From NCBI GenBank assembly GCA_024278565.1, contig JAJRSY010000219.1, positions 1 to 26,020 of the forward strand: a stretch of 26,020 nucleotides of DNA, in the 5' to 3' direction. Shown here in pieces: positions 15,430-23,064 of this stretch; within the stretch, counting starts at the first letter, position 1, and each line of letters opens with the position of its first letter. A program made the position numbers and the translations under genes. This DNA comes from Bacteroidota bacterium. Its GTDB lineage: Bacteria > Bacteroidota > Bacteroidia > Flavobacteriales > Flavobacteriaceae. The notes under the pieces were generated by a model, which saw nothing but the letters and a program-made list of their open reading frames with translations, did not search any database and was not told the DNA's origin.

Positions 15430-16035
15430 ATGGCAAGATACACAGGACCAAAAAGTAAAATCGCCCGAAAGTTCGGAGAAGCGATTTTCGGAGACGATAA
15501 GTCTTTTGAGAAAAAAAATTACCCACCAGGACAACATGGAAACGCAAGACGCCGTGGAAAGAAATCTGAATATTCAGTTCAGTTGATGGAGAAGCAAAAA
15601 GCAAAATACACTTACGGTATTTTAGAAAAGCAATTTAGAAACCTGTTCGCCAAGGCAAATAGAAGCAAAGGAGTTACCGGTGAGGTGTTGCTACAGTTGT
15701 GTGAATCACGTTTAGATAACGTCGTGTATCGAATGGGTGTTTCTCCAACAAGAAGCGGCGCAAGACAATTGGTTTCGCACAGGCATATAACCGTCAATGG
15801 TGAATTGGTGAACATACCATCTTATTCATTGAAACCTGGTGATATTGTTGGGGTTCGTGAGAAATCAAAATCATTGCAAACCATTCAAGATTCACTTTCT
15901 GCAAATAGTAGGGTGTACGAGTGGATTACCTGGAACAACGAAAAAAGTGAGGGATCATACGTTTCCATTCCTGAGAGAATGCAGATTCCAGAAAATATCA
16001 AAGAACAATTAATAGTCGAGTTATACTCTAAATAA
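15430..16035 (+). CDS. rpsD: 30S ribosomal protein S4
   Basis: A 201-residue primary 16S-binding protein that starts body assembly and affects decoding accuracy. It begins MARYTGPKSKIARKFGEAIF and lacks the N-terminal Cys cluster of zinc-type S4. The S4 RNA-binding domain is clear at about 93-155: ESRLDNVVYRMGVSPTRSGA, then RQLVSHRHITVNGELVNIPS. Length is normal. It follows a possibly structured leader and precedes rpoA by 14 nt. Confidence 0.98.
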   Translation: MARYTGPKSKIARKFGEAIFGDDKSFEKKNYPPGQHGNARRRGKKSEYSVQLMEKQKAKYTYGILEKQFRNLFAKANRSKGVTGEVLLQLCESRLDNVVYRMGVSPTRSGARQLVSHRHITVNGELVNIPSYSLKPGDIVGVREKSKSLQTIQDSLSANSRVYEWITWNNEKSEGSYVSIPERMQIPENIKEQLIVELYSK

Positions 16036-16049
16036 ACAACAACGATCAT

Positions 16050-17042
16050 ATGGCATTATTTAATTTTCAGAAACCCGATAAAGTAATAATGATCGATTCC
16101 TCTGATTTTGAAGGGAAATTTGAATTTCGCCCTTTAGAACCAGGTTATGGATTAACTGTTGGGAACGCACTAAGACGAGTATTACTTTCAGCATTAGAAG
16201 GTTATGCTATCACATCTATCAGAATTGATAAGGTAGAGCATGAGTTCTCTGTAATAAAAGGCGTTGTTGAAGATGTGACTGAAATCATCCTCAACCTGAA
16301 ACAAGTTCGTTTTAAAAAACAGATTGACGAATCCGAGGCTGAAACAGTAGCTGTTTCTCTGAGTGGTAAAAGTCAATTGACGGCAGGCGATTTTCAAAAA
16401 TTCATCTCGGGGTATCAAGTGCTGAACCCTGATTTGGTGATTTGTAATATGGAATCGAAGGTCAGCATCAATATGGAGTTCGTCATCGATAAGGGAAGAG
16501 GTTACGTTCCAGCTGATGAAAACAAGAAGTCGGGCCTACCATTGGGCAGTATTGCGATCGATTCTATCTTTACCCCTATAAAAAATGTAAAATACAGTAT
16601 CGAAAACTTTCGTGTAGAGCAAAAGACCGATTATGAAAAATTGGTTTTTGAAATAGTTACCGATGGTTCTATTACACCAAAAAATGCATTGACCGAAGGC
16701 GCTAAAGTGTTGATACATCACTTCATGTTGTTCTCTGATGAGCGCATAGTATTAGAAGCCGATGAAATTGCACAAACCGAAACTTATGATGAAGAATCAC
16801 TTCACATGAGACAATTATTAAAAACCAAATTGGTTGATATGGATCTTTCGGTGAGGGCTTTGAACTGTTTGAAGGCTGCCGAGGTCGATACATTGGGAGA
16901 ATTGGTTTCCTTCAATAAAAACGATTTGATGAAGTTTAGAAACTTCGGTAAAAAATCGTTGACCGAATTGGAAGAACTTGTTATTTACAAGGGTTTGAAT
17001 TTTGGAATGGACCTGTCAAAGTATAAATTAGATAAAGATTAA
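16050..17042 (+). CDS. rpoA: DNA-directed RNA polymerase subunit alpha
   Basis: A 330-residue alpha subunit, whose dimer is the assembly platform for beta and beta'. The N-terminal domain has FEFRPLEPGYGLTVGNALRR, VLLSALEGYAITSI and ENFRVEQKTDYEKLVFEI. A linker (about 235-250) leads to the C-terminal domain with LSVRALNCLKAAEVDTLGEL and FRNFGKKSLTELEELV, the helix-hairpin-helix module that binds UP elements and activators. Length is normal. Confidence 0.98.
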   Translation: MALFNFQKPDKVIMIDSSDFEGKFEFRPLEPGYGLTVGNALRRVLLSALEGYAITSIRIDKVEHEFSVIKGVVEDVTEIILNLKQVRFKKQIDESEAETVAVSLSGKSQLTAGDFQKFISGYQVLNPDLVICNMESKVSINMEFVIDKGRGYVPADENKKSGLPLGSIAIDSIFTPIKNVKYSIENFRVEQKTDYEKLVFEIVTDGSITPKNALTEGAKVLIHHFMLFSDERIVLEADEIAQTETYDEESLHMRQLLKTKLVDMDLSVRALNCLKAAEVDTLGELVSFNKNDLMKFRNFGKKSLTELEELVIYKGLNFGMDLSKYKLDKD

Positions 17043-17043
17043 C

Positions 17044-17071
17044 CAATACCAGCACAAATTAATTGGTATTG
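17044..17071 (+). other. Hairpin in the rpoA-rplQ spacer
   Basis: CAATACCA (17044-17051) is the exact complement of TGGTATTG (17064-17071) around a 12-nt loop, immediately after the rpoA stop. No T-run follows, so it is not an intrinsic terminator. It could stabilise a processed 3' end or be neutral. Confidence 0.45.
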
Positions 17072-17121
17072 CTTCTGTTGAAAGGGAGAGTCCCGAACAA
17101 GGAAGAAAATAGAACAAAGTA

Positions 17122-17652
17122 ATGAGACACGGTAAAAAAATCAATCACTTAGGTAGAAAGACCGCCCACAGAAAAGCAATGTTGGCAAATATGGCCTGTT
17201 CCCTAATTGAGCATAAGAGAATAAATACTACAGTTGCCAAGGCGAAAGCATTGAAGCGGTTTATTGAACCTTTGATCACTAAATCAAAGGCAGAGAACAA
17301 TCAGACCACAGAAAAAGGAACACATAACAGACGAATCGTTTTCAAGAGTCTTCGTGACAAATATGCCATTACTGAATTGTTTAGTCAGGTTTCTGAAAAA
17401 GTGGCTGACAGACCAGGAGGTTATACAAGAATTATCAAATTAGGAAATCGTTTGGGTGATAATGCCGATATGGCGATGATAGAGTTGGTTGATTTCAATG
17501 AAATTTATAATGCCGACAAACCCAAGAAGAAGACAACGAGAAGGAGCAGAAGGGGTGGTGGTTCAAAAGCTGTAGTGCCACCAGTTGCTGTAAGTGGTAA
17601 AAAGGAATCTAAAACAGATACAGAAGTAAAGTCAGATGATTCAGAAGAGTAA
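17122..17652 (+). CDS. rplQ: 50S ribosomal protein L17 with a C-terminal extension
   Basis: The first 125 or so residues are a standard L17: MRHGKKINHLGRKTAHRKAM, then LIEHKRINTTVAKAKALKRF and RPGGYTRIIKLGNRLGDNAD. L17 sits at the tunnel exit region. The protein is 176 residues, about 50 longer than the E. coli form; the tail is first basic (KKKTTRRSRRGGG) and then Ser/Asp/Glu-rich, ending SDDSEE, and looks disordered. It is the last gene of the operon and is followed by a good terminator. Confidence 0.97.
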   Translation: MRHGKKINHLGRKTAHRKAMLANMACSLIEHKRINTTVAKAKALKRFIEPLITKSKAENNQTTEKGTHNRRIVFKSLRDKYAITELFSQVSEKVADRPGGYTRIIKLGNRLGDNADMAMIELVDFNEIYNADKPKKKTTRRSRRGGGSKAVVPPVAVSGKKESKTDTEVKSDDSEE

Positions 17653-17678
17653 AAATATTAGTAGTTTTTAATAACTGT

Positions 17679-17710
17679 AAAAGGGTAGGCTTATAGTCTA
17701 TCCTTTTTTT
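17679..17710 (+). terminator. Intrinsic terminator of the ribosomal superoperon
   Basis: AAAAGGGTAGGC (17679-17690) pairs with GTCTATCCTTTT (17696-17707) through 12 pairs, two of them G-U, around a TTATA loop, and the T-run continues to 17710. It lies 27 nt after the rplQ stop. Confidence 0.9.
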
Positions 17711-17712
17711 AT

Positions 17713-17732
17713 GTTTACTTTGTAAAGTAAAC
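17713..17732. repeat. Perfect inverted repeat between rplQ and carA
   Basis: GTTTACTTT (17713-17721), GT, AAAGTAAAC (17724-17732) is an exact 9-bp inverted repeat with a 2-nt centre, directly after the terminator. It could be an operator half-site pair or a remnant of a repeat. A GC-rich stretch with CCTGC and GCCTGC follows to about 17810 and may be a decayed palindrome of the CCTGCC family. Confidence 0.5.
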
Positions 17733-17851
17733 TACCTTGGGGGGAGCCTGCGAGACATTAAACAGGAACTCACCCCGCCTGCTCGGCCAGCGTCGAATTA
17801 TTAAACCTCTCGAAGTTTTGGGAGTGGAAATCAAAAATAAAGTAATACCAG

Positions 17852-18979
17852 ATGAAGTATCAATCTAGAAAAAAAGCGTTTATATTATTGGCCGATGGAA
17901 CCATATTTCATGGTAAACTCGTCGGTGACAATGAAGGAACCGCCTATGGTGAAGTTTGTTTCAACACGGGCACGACCGGTTATCAAGAGATATTTACAGA
18001 CCCCTCTTATTTCGGTCAATTAATGGTCACGACAAATGCCCATATTGGCAATTATGGGACCAATGAAAAAGAAGTGGAATCCGGTTCGGTAAAAATAGCA
18101 GGGCTGATCTGTAAAAACTTCAGTTATGATTATTCAAGGCCAAGTGCAGATTTGAGCTTGAAAGAGTTTTTGGACAAGAGTGGTCTCTTCGCTATTTCTG
18201 ATGTTGATACCCGTGCTTTGGTAAGCTATATAAGAGACAACGGAGCCATGAACGCCGTCATTTCCACTGAGGTGGATACTATTCCAGAATTAAAAAAAGA
18301 ACTTGCCAATTACCCAAGTATGGAAGGTTTGGAACTGGCTTCAAAGGTTTCAACAAAAGAGCCCTACTATTTTGGTGATGAAAGTGCCACCCATAAAATT
18401 GCCGTGTTGGATATTGGGGTTAAAAAGAACATCCTCAGAAATTTTTCAAAAAGGGATGCTTACATAAAGGTATTTCCCTTTGATACTACTTTTGAAGAAA
18501 TGAAAGCTTGGAGTCCTGATGCCTATTTTATTTCAAATGGTCCCGGTGATCCCGAACCTTTGACACAGGCAATTGAAACGGCAAAAGATATCATTGCAGC
18601 CGATGTTCCGCTTTTTGGCATTTGCCTCGGGCATCAGATTATTGCTTTGGCCAATGGGGTATCAACTTATAAAATGCACAACGGGCATAGGGGCATCAAC
18701 CATCCGGTCATGAACCTTAGCACTGGAAAGGGTGAAATAACCTCTCAAAACCACGGTTTTGCAATCAACAGGGAAGAAACAGAGGCACATACCAACATAG
18801 AGATTACCCACGTACATCTGAACGACAATACCGTTGCGGGAATTCGAATGAAAGACAAGGATGTTTTCTCGGTTCAGTACCATCCCGAAGCGAGCCCGGG
18901 CCCCCATGATGCCGAATATCTTTTTGACCAATTTTTTGAGTTAATTCATAAATCCGTAAATAATACGGTGCCAAATTAA
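17852..18979 (+). CDS. carA: Carbamoyl-phosphate synthase small (glutaminase) subunit
   Basis: A 375-residue protein that releases ammonia from glutamine for carbamoyl phosphate, feeding pyrimidine and arginine synthesis. The N-terminal CPSase small-chain domain has ADGTIFHGKLVGDNEGTAYG and NTGTTGYQEIFTDPSY. The C-terminal class I glutamine amidotransferase domain has FGICLGHQII with nucleophile Cys258, and YHPEASPGP with His344 and Glu346. All catalytic residues are present. The large subunit carB is not in the window. ATG 17852 gives the family start; the length is normal. Confidence 0.97.
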   Translation: MKYQSRKKAFILLADGTIFHGKLVGDNEGTAYGEVCFNTGTTGYQEIFTDPSYFGQLMVTTNAHIGNYGTNEKEVESGSVKIAGLICKNFSYDYSRPSADLSLKEFLDKSGLFAISDVDTRALVSYIRDNGAMNAVISTEVDTIPELKKELANYPSMEGLELASKVSTKEPYYFGDESATHKIAVLDIGVKKNILRNFSKRDAYIKVFPFDTTFEEMKAWSPDAYFISNGPGDPEPLTQAIETAKDIIAADVPLFGICLGHQIIALANGVSTYKMHNGHRGINHPVMNLSTGKGEITSQNHGFAINREETEAHTNIEITHVHLNDNTVAGIRMKDKDVFSVQYHPEASPGPHDAEYLFDQFFELIHKSVNNTVPN

Positions 18980-19038
18980 CAAATCGTTATTTCTTAGCAT
19001 TGACTTGGTTTTATCGCAGCTGTGTAGGCATGCTTTCG

Positions 19039-19046
19039 TACATTTG
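19039..19046 (+). promoter_or_regulatory. Likely -7 promoter box for eno
   Basis: TACATTTG matches the Bacteroidota -7 consensus TAnnTTTG exactly and lies 36 nt before the eno ATG. I do not see a good TTTG box at the matching upstream distance, so only the -7 element is supported. Confidence 0.55.
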
Positions 19047-19081
19047 TGGGCTTAAAAATGGATCAATAAACAAATTTTCAA

Positions 19082-20371
19082 ATGAGTAACATACGCAGTG
19101 TACACGCACGTCAAATTTTAGATTCAAGGGGAAACCCAACCGTAGAAGTCGATGTAACGACCGAGAATGGAGTAATGGGTAGGGCAGCGGTTCCTTCGGG
19201 CGCTTCTACGGGAGAGCACGAGGCAGTTGAATTACGTGATGGCGGTGATGCCTTTATGGGTAAAGGGGTTAGCAAGGCCGTGAACAATGTGAATACGGCC
19301 ATTTCCGAAAAGGTTTTGGGCATGTCGATTTTTGAACAAAAATCAATTGACCAAGCTATGATCGATCTAGATGGTACGCCAAACAAATCAAAATTGGGAG
19401 CCAATGCCATTTTGGGGGTTTCTTTGGCAGTTGCAAAAGCGGCAGCCAACGAAAAGGGCTTGTCGTTGTTCAAGTATGTTGGTGGGGCCAATGCCAATAC
19501 CTTGCCCGTACCTATGATGAACATCATAAACGGGGGCTCACATTCAGATGCGCCCATCGCATTTCAAGAATTTATGGTAATACCAGTGAAAGCAAAGAGT
19601 TTTTCACACGCCATGCAAATGGGTACTGAGATATTCTACAACCTAAAGAAGGTATTGCACGATAGGGGGTTGAGCACGGCAGTAGGTGACGAAGGTGGGT
19701 TTGCACCAACTTTGGACGGTACCGAAGATGCCTTGGAAACCATAGATATAGCGGTAAGTAAGGCAGGTTATAAATTAGGTGATGATGTCATGATCGCTTT
19801 AGATTGTGCGGCCGCCGAGTTTTATGTGGATGGGAAATACGATTACACCAAATTTGAAGGCGATAAAGGAGCTATCAGAAGTTCGGAAGAACAAGCACAG
19901 TACCTAGCAGATCTGGCAGCAAAGTACCCGATCATTTCTATTGAGGACGGAATGGACGAGAATGACTGGGACGGATGGAAATCGTTGACCGAAAAGGTAG
20001 GGGATAAGGTGCAACTTGTGGGCGACGATCTGTTTGTAACAAATGTAGAGCGCCTGTCAAAGGGGATAAAGAACGGTATAGCAAACTCCATATTGATCAA
20101 AGTAAATCAGATCGGCACATTGACCGAAACGATTGCTGCTGTCGACATGGCCAAAAATGCGGGTTATACCTCGGTGATGTCGCATCGTTCAGGCGAGACT
20201 GAAGACAACACCATAGCAGACCTTGCAGTGGCATTGAGCACAGGCCAGATAAAAACAGGTTCGGCCTCACGATCAGATCGAATGGCAAAGTACAACCAGT
20301 TACTTAGAATAGAAGAGGAACTGGGTGATACGGCCTATTATCCGCAAGAAAAAGCGTTTAAGATCAACTAA
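19082..20371 (+). CDS. eno: Enolase
   Basis: A 429-residue glycolytic enzyme converting 2-phosphoglycerate to phosphoenolpyruvate. The N-terminus ARQILDSRGNPTVEVDV and the loop VPSGASTGEHEAVELRDGG are conserved. Mg ligands are in ALDCAAAEFY, SIEDGMDENDW (Glu288) and LVGDDLFVTN (Asp315). The catalytic base is Lys340 in ILIKVNQIGTLTET, followed by SHRSGETED. The length is normal. It has its own promoter-like box and terminator, so it looks monocistronic. The neighbours carA and gltA are metabolically separate genes conserved in this order in flavobacteria, from memory. Confidence 0.98.
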   Translation: MSNIRSVHARQILDSRGNPTVEVDVTTENGVMGRAAVPSGASTGEHEAVELRDGGDAFMGKGVSKAVNNVNTAISEKVLGMSIFEQKSIDQAMIDLDGTPNKSKLGANAILGVSLAVAKAAANEKGLSLFKYVGGANANTLPVPMMNIINGGSHSDAPIAFQEFMVIPVKAKSFSHAMQMGTEIFYNLKKVLHDRGLSTAVGDEGGFAPTLDGTEDALETIDIAVSKAGYKLGDDVMIALDCAAAEFYVDGKYDYTKFEGDKGAIRSSEEQAQYLADLAAKYPIISIEDGMDENDWDGWKSLTEKVGDKVQLVGDDLFVTNVERLSKGIKNGIANSILIKVNQIGTLTETIAAVDMAKNAGYTSVMSHRSGETEDNTIADLAVALSTGQIKTGSASRSDRMAKYNQLLRIEEELGDTAYYPQEKAFKIN

Positions 20372-20392
20372 TAAAAATAGTGAAATTCGTTT

Positions 20393-20426
20393 AAAAGCCT
20401 TTCTGATGCGGAAAGGCTTTTTCTTT
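20393..20426 (+). terminator. Terminator of eno
   Basis: AAAAGCCTTTC (20393-20403), loop TGATGCG, GAAAGGCTTTT (20411-20421), then a T-rich tail. The 11-bp perfect stem begins 21 nt after the eno stop. Confidence 0.9.
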
Positions 20427-20431
20427 ATGGA

Positions 20432-20599
20432 CTAAGTATCTGTAAAGAAATAAATGGTACAGAATCGGGGTGGGTATTATGTTCTTTTTTAAAGTTAAAA
20501 TTTTCAAGCATAGCCATAGCTACGGTTAAAAATTTTGGCGAAGAAAAAGGGCAGAATAGCAAGCCGAAATGTATCAGTTATTTCTTCACAGATACTAAG
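20432..20599 (+). mobile_element. Small non-autonomous element (family A, copy 1) between eno and gltA
   Basis: A 158-bp non-coding segment (20437-20594) is bounded by imperfect inverted repeats: TATCTGTAAAGAAATAA on the left and the complement of TATCTGTGAAGAAATAA on the right, with similarity extending about 10 bp further in. CTAAG lies directly outside at both ends (20432-20436 and 20595-20599), as a 5-bp target duplication would. The internal blocks AAGCATAGCC (20506-20515) and TACGGTTA (20521-20528) recur in copy 2 at 25017-25210, and the distance from AAGCATAGCC to the right end is 89 nt in both. There is no reading frame for a transposase, so it would move only with help. Confidence 0.75.
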
Positions 20600-20688
20600 G
20601 TTGGGATATAGACAGATATGGCATAAAAAAATCAATGGGTTCTTGCTTTAAAAAGCGAAATACGAATGGTTACCTGCATTCTTTTTCT

Positions 20689-20697
20689 TAAATTTAC
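20689..20697 (+). promoter_or_regulatory. Possible -7 promoter box for gltA
   Basis: TAAATTTAC resembles the TAnnTTTG/TAnnTTTAC boxes of flavobacteria and lies 32 nt before the gltA ATG. No convincing -33 box is seen, so the call is weak. Confidence 0.35.
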
Positions 20698-20729
20698 CAG
20701 TACATTAATTATCATAACCATACACACAA

Positions 20730-22016
20730 ATGTCAGATAAGGCCATATTGGAATACAAGGGACAGAAGTACGAGTTTCCCGTAGTCGAGGGCTCTGAAAA
20801 TGAGCATGCGATAGATATAAAAACCTTACGTGCAGTTACGGGGGGATTGATTACCATTGACCCCGGGTACAAAAATACAGGTTCATGTGAAAGTGCGATT
20901 ACATTTTTAGATGGTGAGAAGGGAATATTAAGATACCGTGGGTATTCGATCGAAGAACTGGCAGAAAAAGCAGATTTTCTTGAAGTGGCCTATTTGCTGA
21001 TTTTTGGAGAGCTTCCCAGTAAAAAGGAACTGCAAAAGTTTAATAATGATATTCGTGAAGAATCGTATGTTGACGAAGAGATGAAGAATATTCTGGACGG
21101 TTTTCCGAAATCGGCTCACCCTATGGGCGTACTTTCCTCATTGACCAGTGCGTTGATCGCATTTAATCCCATCCCCGTTGATATTGATTCTGAAGAAGAA
21201 ATGTATTCAGCGGTCGTACGTATTTTGGCTAAATTCCCGATTTTGGTGGTTTGGGCCTTGAGCAAGAGACAGGGGATGCCCCTGAACTATAGTGATGGTA
21301 GACTGGGCTATGTGGAGAACATACATAAAATGATGTTCAAAAGGCCACATCGAGAATACCAAAAGAACAAGGTTGTAGTGGATGCGCTAGACAACCTCTT
21401 GATTCTTCATGCCGATCACGAACAAAACTGCTCTACTTCCACCGTTCGGATCGTTGGGTCTTCGCATGCCGGTCTGTTCGCTTCGATCTCTGCTGGGGTC
21501 TCGGCACTTTGGGGTCCTTTGCACGGTGGTGCCAACCAAGCGGTTTTGGAAATGCTGGAAGCTATCGTTGCCGATGGTGGCGATACCAAGAAATATATGG
21601 CAAAGGCCAAAGATAAAAACGATCCGTTTCGATTGATGGGTTTTGGCCACCGTGTTTATAAAAACTTCGATCCAAGGGCAAAGATCATAAAGAAAGCAGC
21701 TGATGAGGTATTGCATGATCTAGGTGTTGATGATCCGATTTTAGAGGTTGCCAAGGGCCTTGAAAAGGAGGCTTTGGAAGACCAGTATTTTATAGATAGA
21801 AAACTATACCCCAACGTTGATTTTTATTCAGGCATCATTTATAGGGCGTTGGGCATACCAACAGAAATGTTTACGGTAATGTTCGCTCTGGGCCGCTTGC
21901 CCGGTTGGATTGCCCAATGGAGGGAAATGAGGCAACGAAAAGAACCCATAGGCCGCCCTAGACAAATTTATATCGGTGAAAATCTTAGGCCGTTTGTTGA
22001 TATTGAAAAGAGATAG
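20730..22016 (+). CDS. gltA: Citrate synthase (type II, hexameric kind)
   Basis: A 428-residue enzyme condensing acetyl-CoA and oxaloacetate at the entry to the TCA cycle. The extra N-terminal beta domain (about residues 1-50) marks the long type II form found in Gram-negative bacteria. Catalytic residues are His265 in GPLHGGANQAVLEML, His307 in GFGHRVYKNFDPRA and Asp364 in YPNVDFYSGIIYRALG. HADHEQNCSTSTVRIVGSS is also conserved. It starts MSDKAILEYKGQKYEFPVVE. A strong terminator follows 18 nt after the stop. Confidence 0.97.
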   Translation: MSDKAILEYKGQKYEFPVVEGSENEHAIDIKTLRAVTGGLITIDPGYKNTGSCESAITFLDGEKGILRYRGYSIEELAEKADFLEVAYLLIFGELPSKKELQKFNNDIREESYVDEEMKNILDGFPKSAHPMGVLSSLTSALIAFNPIPVDIDSEEEMYSAVVRILAKFPILVVWALSKRQGMPLNYSDGRLGYVENIHKMMFKRPHREYQKNKVVVDALDNLLILHADHEQNCSTSTVRIVGSSHAGLFASISAGVSALWGPLHGGANQAVLEMLEAIVADGGDTKKYMAKAKDKNDPFRLMGFGHRVYKNFDPRAKIIKKAADEVLHDLGVDDPILEVAKGLEKEALEDQYFIDRKLYPNVDFYSGIIYRALGIPTEMFTVMFALGRLPGWIAQWREMRQRKEPIGRPRQIYIGENLRPFVDIEKR

Positions 22017-22034
22017 TCGGGCGTAAAAGAATGG

Positions 22035-22072
22035 AAAATGCCCCTTCGGTTTTTGAAGGGGCATTTTTTTTT
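22035..22072 (+). terminator. Terminator of gltA
   Basis: AAAATGCCCCTTC (22035-22047), loop GGTTTTT, GAAGGGGCATTTT (22055-22067), with the T-run continuing to 22072. The 13-bp perfect stem is the strongest hairpin in the window. The A-run on its 5' side also allows it to work on the minus strand. Confidence 0.95.
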
Positions 22073-22089
22073 AGCCCAATAACAAATTC

Positions 22090-22098
22090 TATCTTTAC
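22090..22098 (+). promoter_or_regulatory. -7 promoter box for the amidinotransferase gene
   Basis: TATCTTTAC is a common flavobacterial form of the TAnnTTTG box. It ends only 12 nt before the ATG at 22111, so the transcript leader would be a few bases long. The upstream -33 region falls in the T-run of the gltA terminator. Confidence 0.5.
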
Positions 22099-22110
22099 CA
22101 AAATTTGACA

Positions 22111-23025
22111 ATGCTGCATCTGAATATTAATGATGAGATCTCACCTCTAAAAGCGGTAGTTCTTGGTACCGCAAAAAGCTGTGGTCCCGTGCCAACAGTT
22201 GACAAGGTATATGACCCCAAGTCTTTAGAGCATATTTTGGCAGGTACCTACCCCAATGAAGAAGATATGGTTTCTGAAATGGCGGCCTTTTCAAAGGTGT
22301 TCGAAAAGTACGGTGTAAAAGTGTTTAGACCGGAAGTGTTGAAAGATTGCAACCAGATTTTTTCAAGGGATATCGCTTTCGTTATCGAGAACAAGCTCAT
22401 ATTGGCGAATATACTGCCCGATAGAGAACAAGAGATCGAGGCTATTTTACATGTGCTGGATCGGATTGATAAAGACTGTATTTTGCATCCGCCAGAAGAA
22501 GTACATATTGAGGGGGGCGACGTTATGCCGTGGAACGGTTATGTTTTTATAGGCACTTACAGTGGGCAAGACTATCCCGATCTCATTACGGCTCGAACCA
22601 ATACCGCTGCTGTGAAATATATTACCGAACAGTTTCCGCACAAAACAATAAAGTCGTTCGAACTTAGAAAGAACAACACCAATGCCAAGGAGAACGCACT
22701 GCATTTAGATTGTTGCTTTCAACCCCTTGGAAACGGAAAGGCCATACTTCATGAAAACGGATTTCTAGTGGAGGAAGAATACCAATGGCTGGTCGATTTT
22801 TTTGGCAGGGAAAACATTTTTGAGATAACAGCAGATGAAATGTACTGTATGTTCAGCAACGTCTTTTCCATATCACCAGATGTTGTGGTCTCTGAACGTA
22901 ATTTTACAAGATTGAACATTTGGCTTAGAAACCAGAGCTTTACGGTAGAGGAAATACCCTATGCCGAAATCGCCAAACAAGAGGGCTTGCTACGCTGTAG
23001 TACCTTACCCTTGATAAGAGCATAA
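22111..23025 (+). CDS. Amidinotransferase / dimethylarginine hydrolase-like protein
   Basis: A 304-residue member of the guanidino-group-modifying (pentein) superfamily. The catalytic set is present: HIEGGDV with Glu134 and Asp137, HLDCCFQPLG with His198, and LLRCSTLPL with nucleophile Cys296. The FSRDIAFVIENKLILAN segment also fits amidinotransferases. Such enzymes move or hydrolyse the amidino group of arginine or related compounds; the actual substrate (arginine, methylarginine, glycine acceptor) cannot be read from sequence. An in-frame TTG at 22105 would add two residues, but the ATG at 22111 is preferred because of the promoter position. It lies upstream of a second superfamily member, ctlX. 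Confidence 0.85.
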   Translation: MLHLNINDEISPLKAVVLGTAKSCGPVPTVDKVYDPKSLEHILAGTYPNEEDMVSEMAAFSKVFEKYGVKVFRPEVLKDCNQIFSRDIAFVIENKLILANILPDREQEIEAILHVLDRIDKDCILHPPEEVHIEGGDVMPWNGYVFIGTYSGQDYPDLITARTNTAAVKYITEQFPHKTIKSFELRKNNTNAKENALHLDCCFQPLGNGKAILHENGFLVEEEYQWLVDFFGRENIFEITADEMYCMFSNVFSISPDVVVSERNFTRLNIWLRNQSFTVEEIPYAEIAKQEGLLRCSTLPLIRA

Positions 23026-23048
23026 TAAAGAAGGACCTACACCACTAT

Positions 23049-23064
23049 CCTGCCTGCAGGCAGG
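23049..23064. repeat. CCTGCC palindrome inside the family B left end
   Basis: CCTGCCTGCAGGCAGG is a perfect 16-bp palindrome. Around it, CACTAT and TTGTGTGGGTAAGATT are continuous in the inner copy (from 23264), where the palindrome is absent. It is therefore a clean 16-bp presence/absence difference between two copies. Confidence 0.85.

Larger units (their letters stand above)
20372..20729 (+). other. eno-gltA intergenic region, 358 nt without a gene
   Basis: In order it holds the eno terminator (20393-20426), the family A element (20432-20599), a short AT-rich stretch, and a promoter-like box TAAATTTAC (20689-20697) before gltA. I see no protein-coding or RNA gene in it. Confidence 0.7.

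Noticed and set aside
17044..17071. Terminator between rpoA and rplQ
   Set aside because: The hairpin is perfect, but no T-run follows and rplQ is normally co-transcribed.
22105..22110. TTG start for the amidinotransferase-like gene
   Set aside because: The ATG two codons downstream gives a normal N-terminus and fits the promoter position better.
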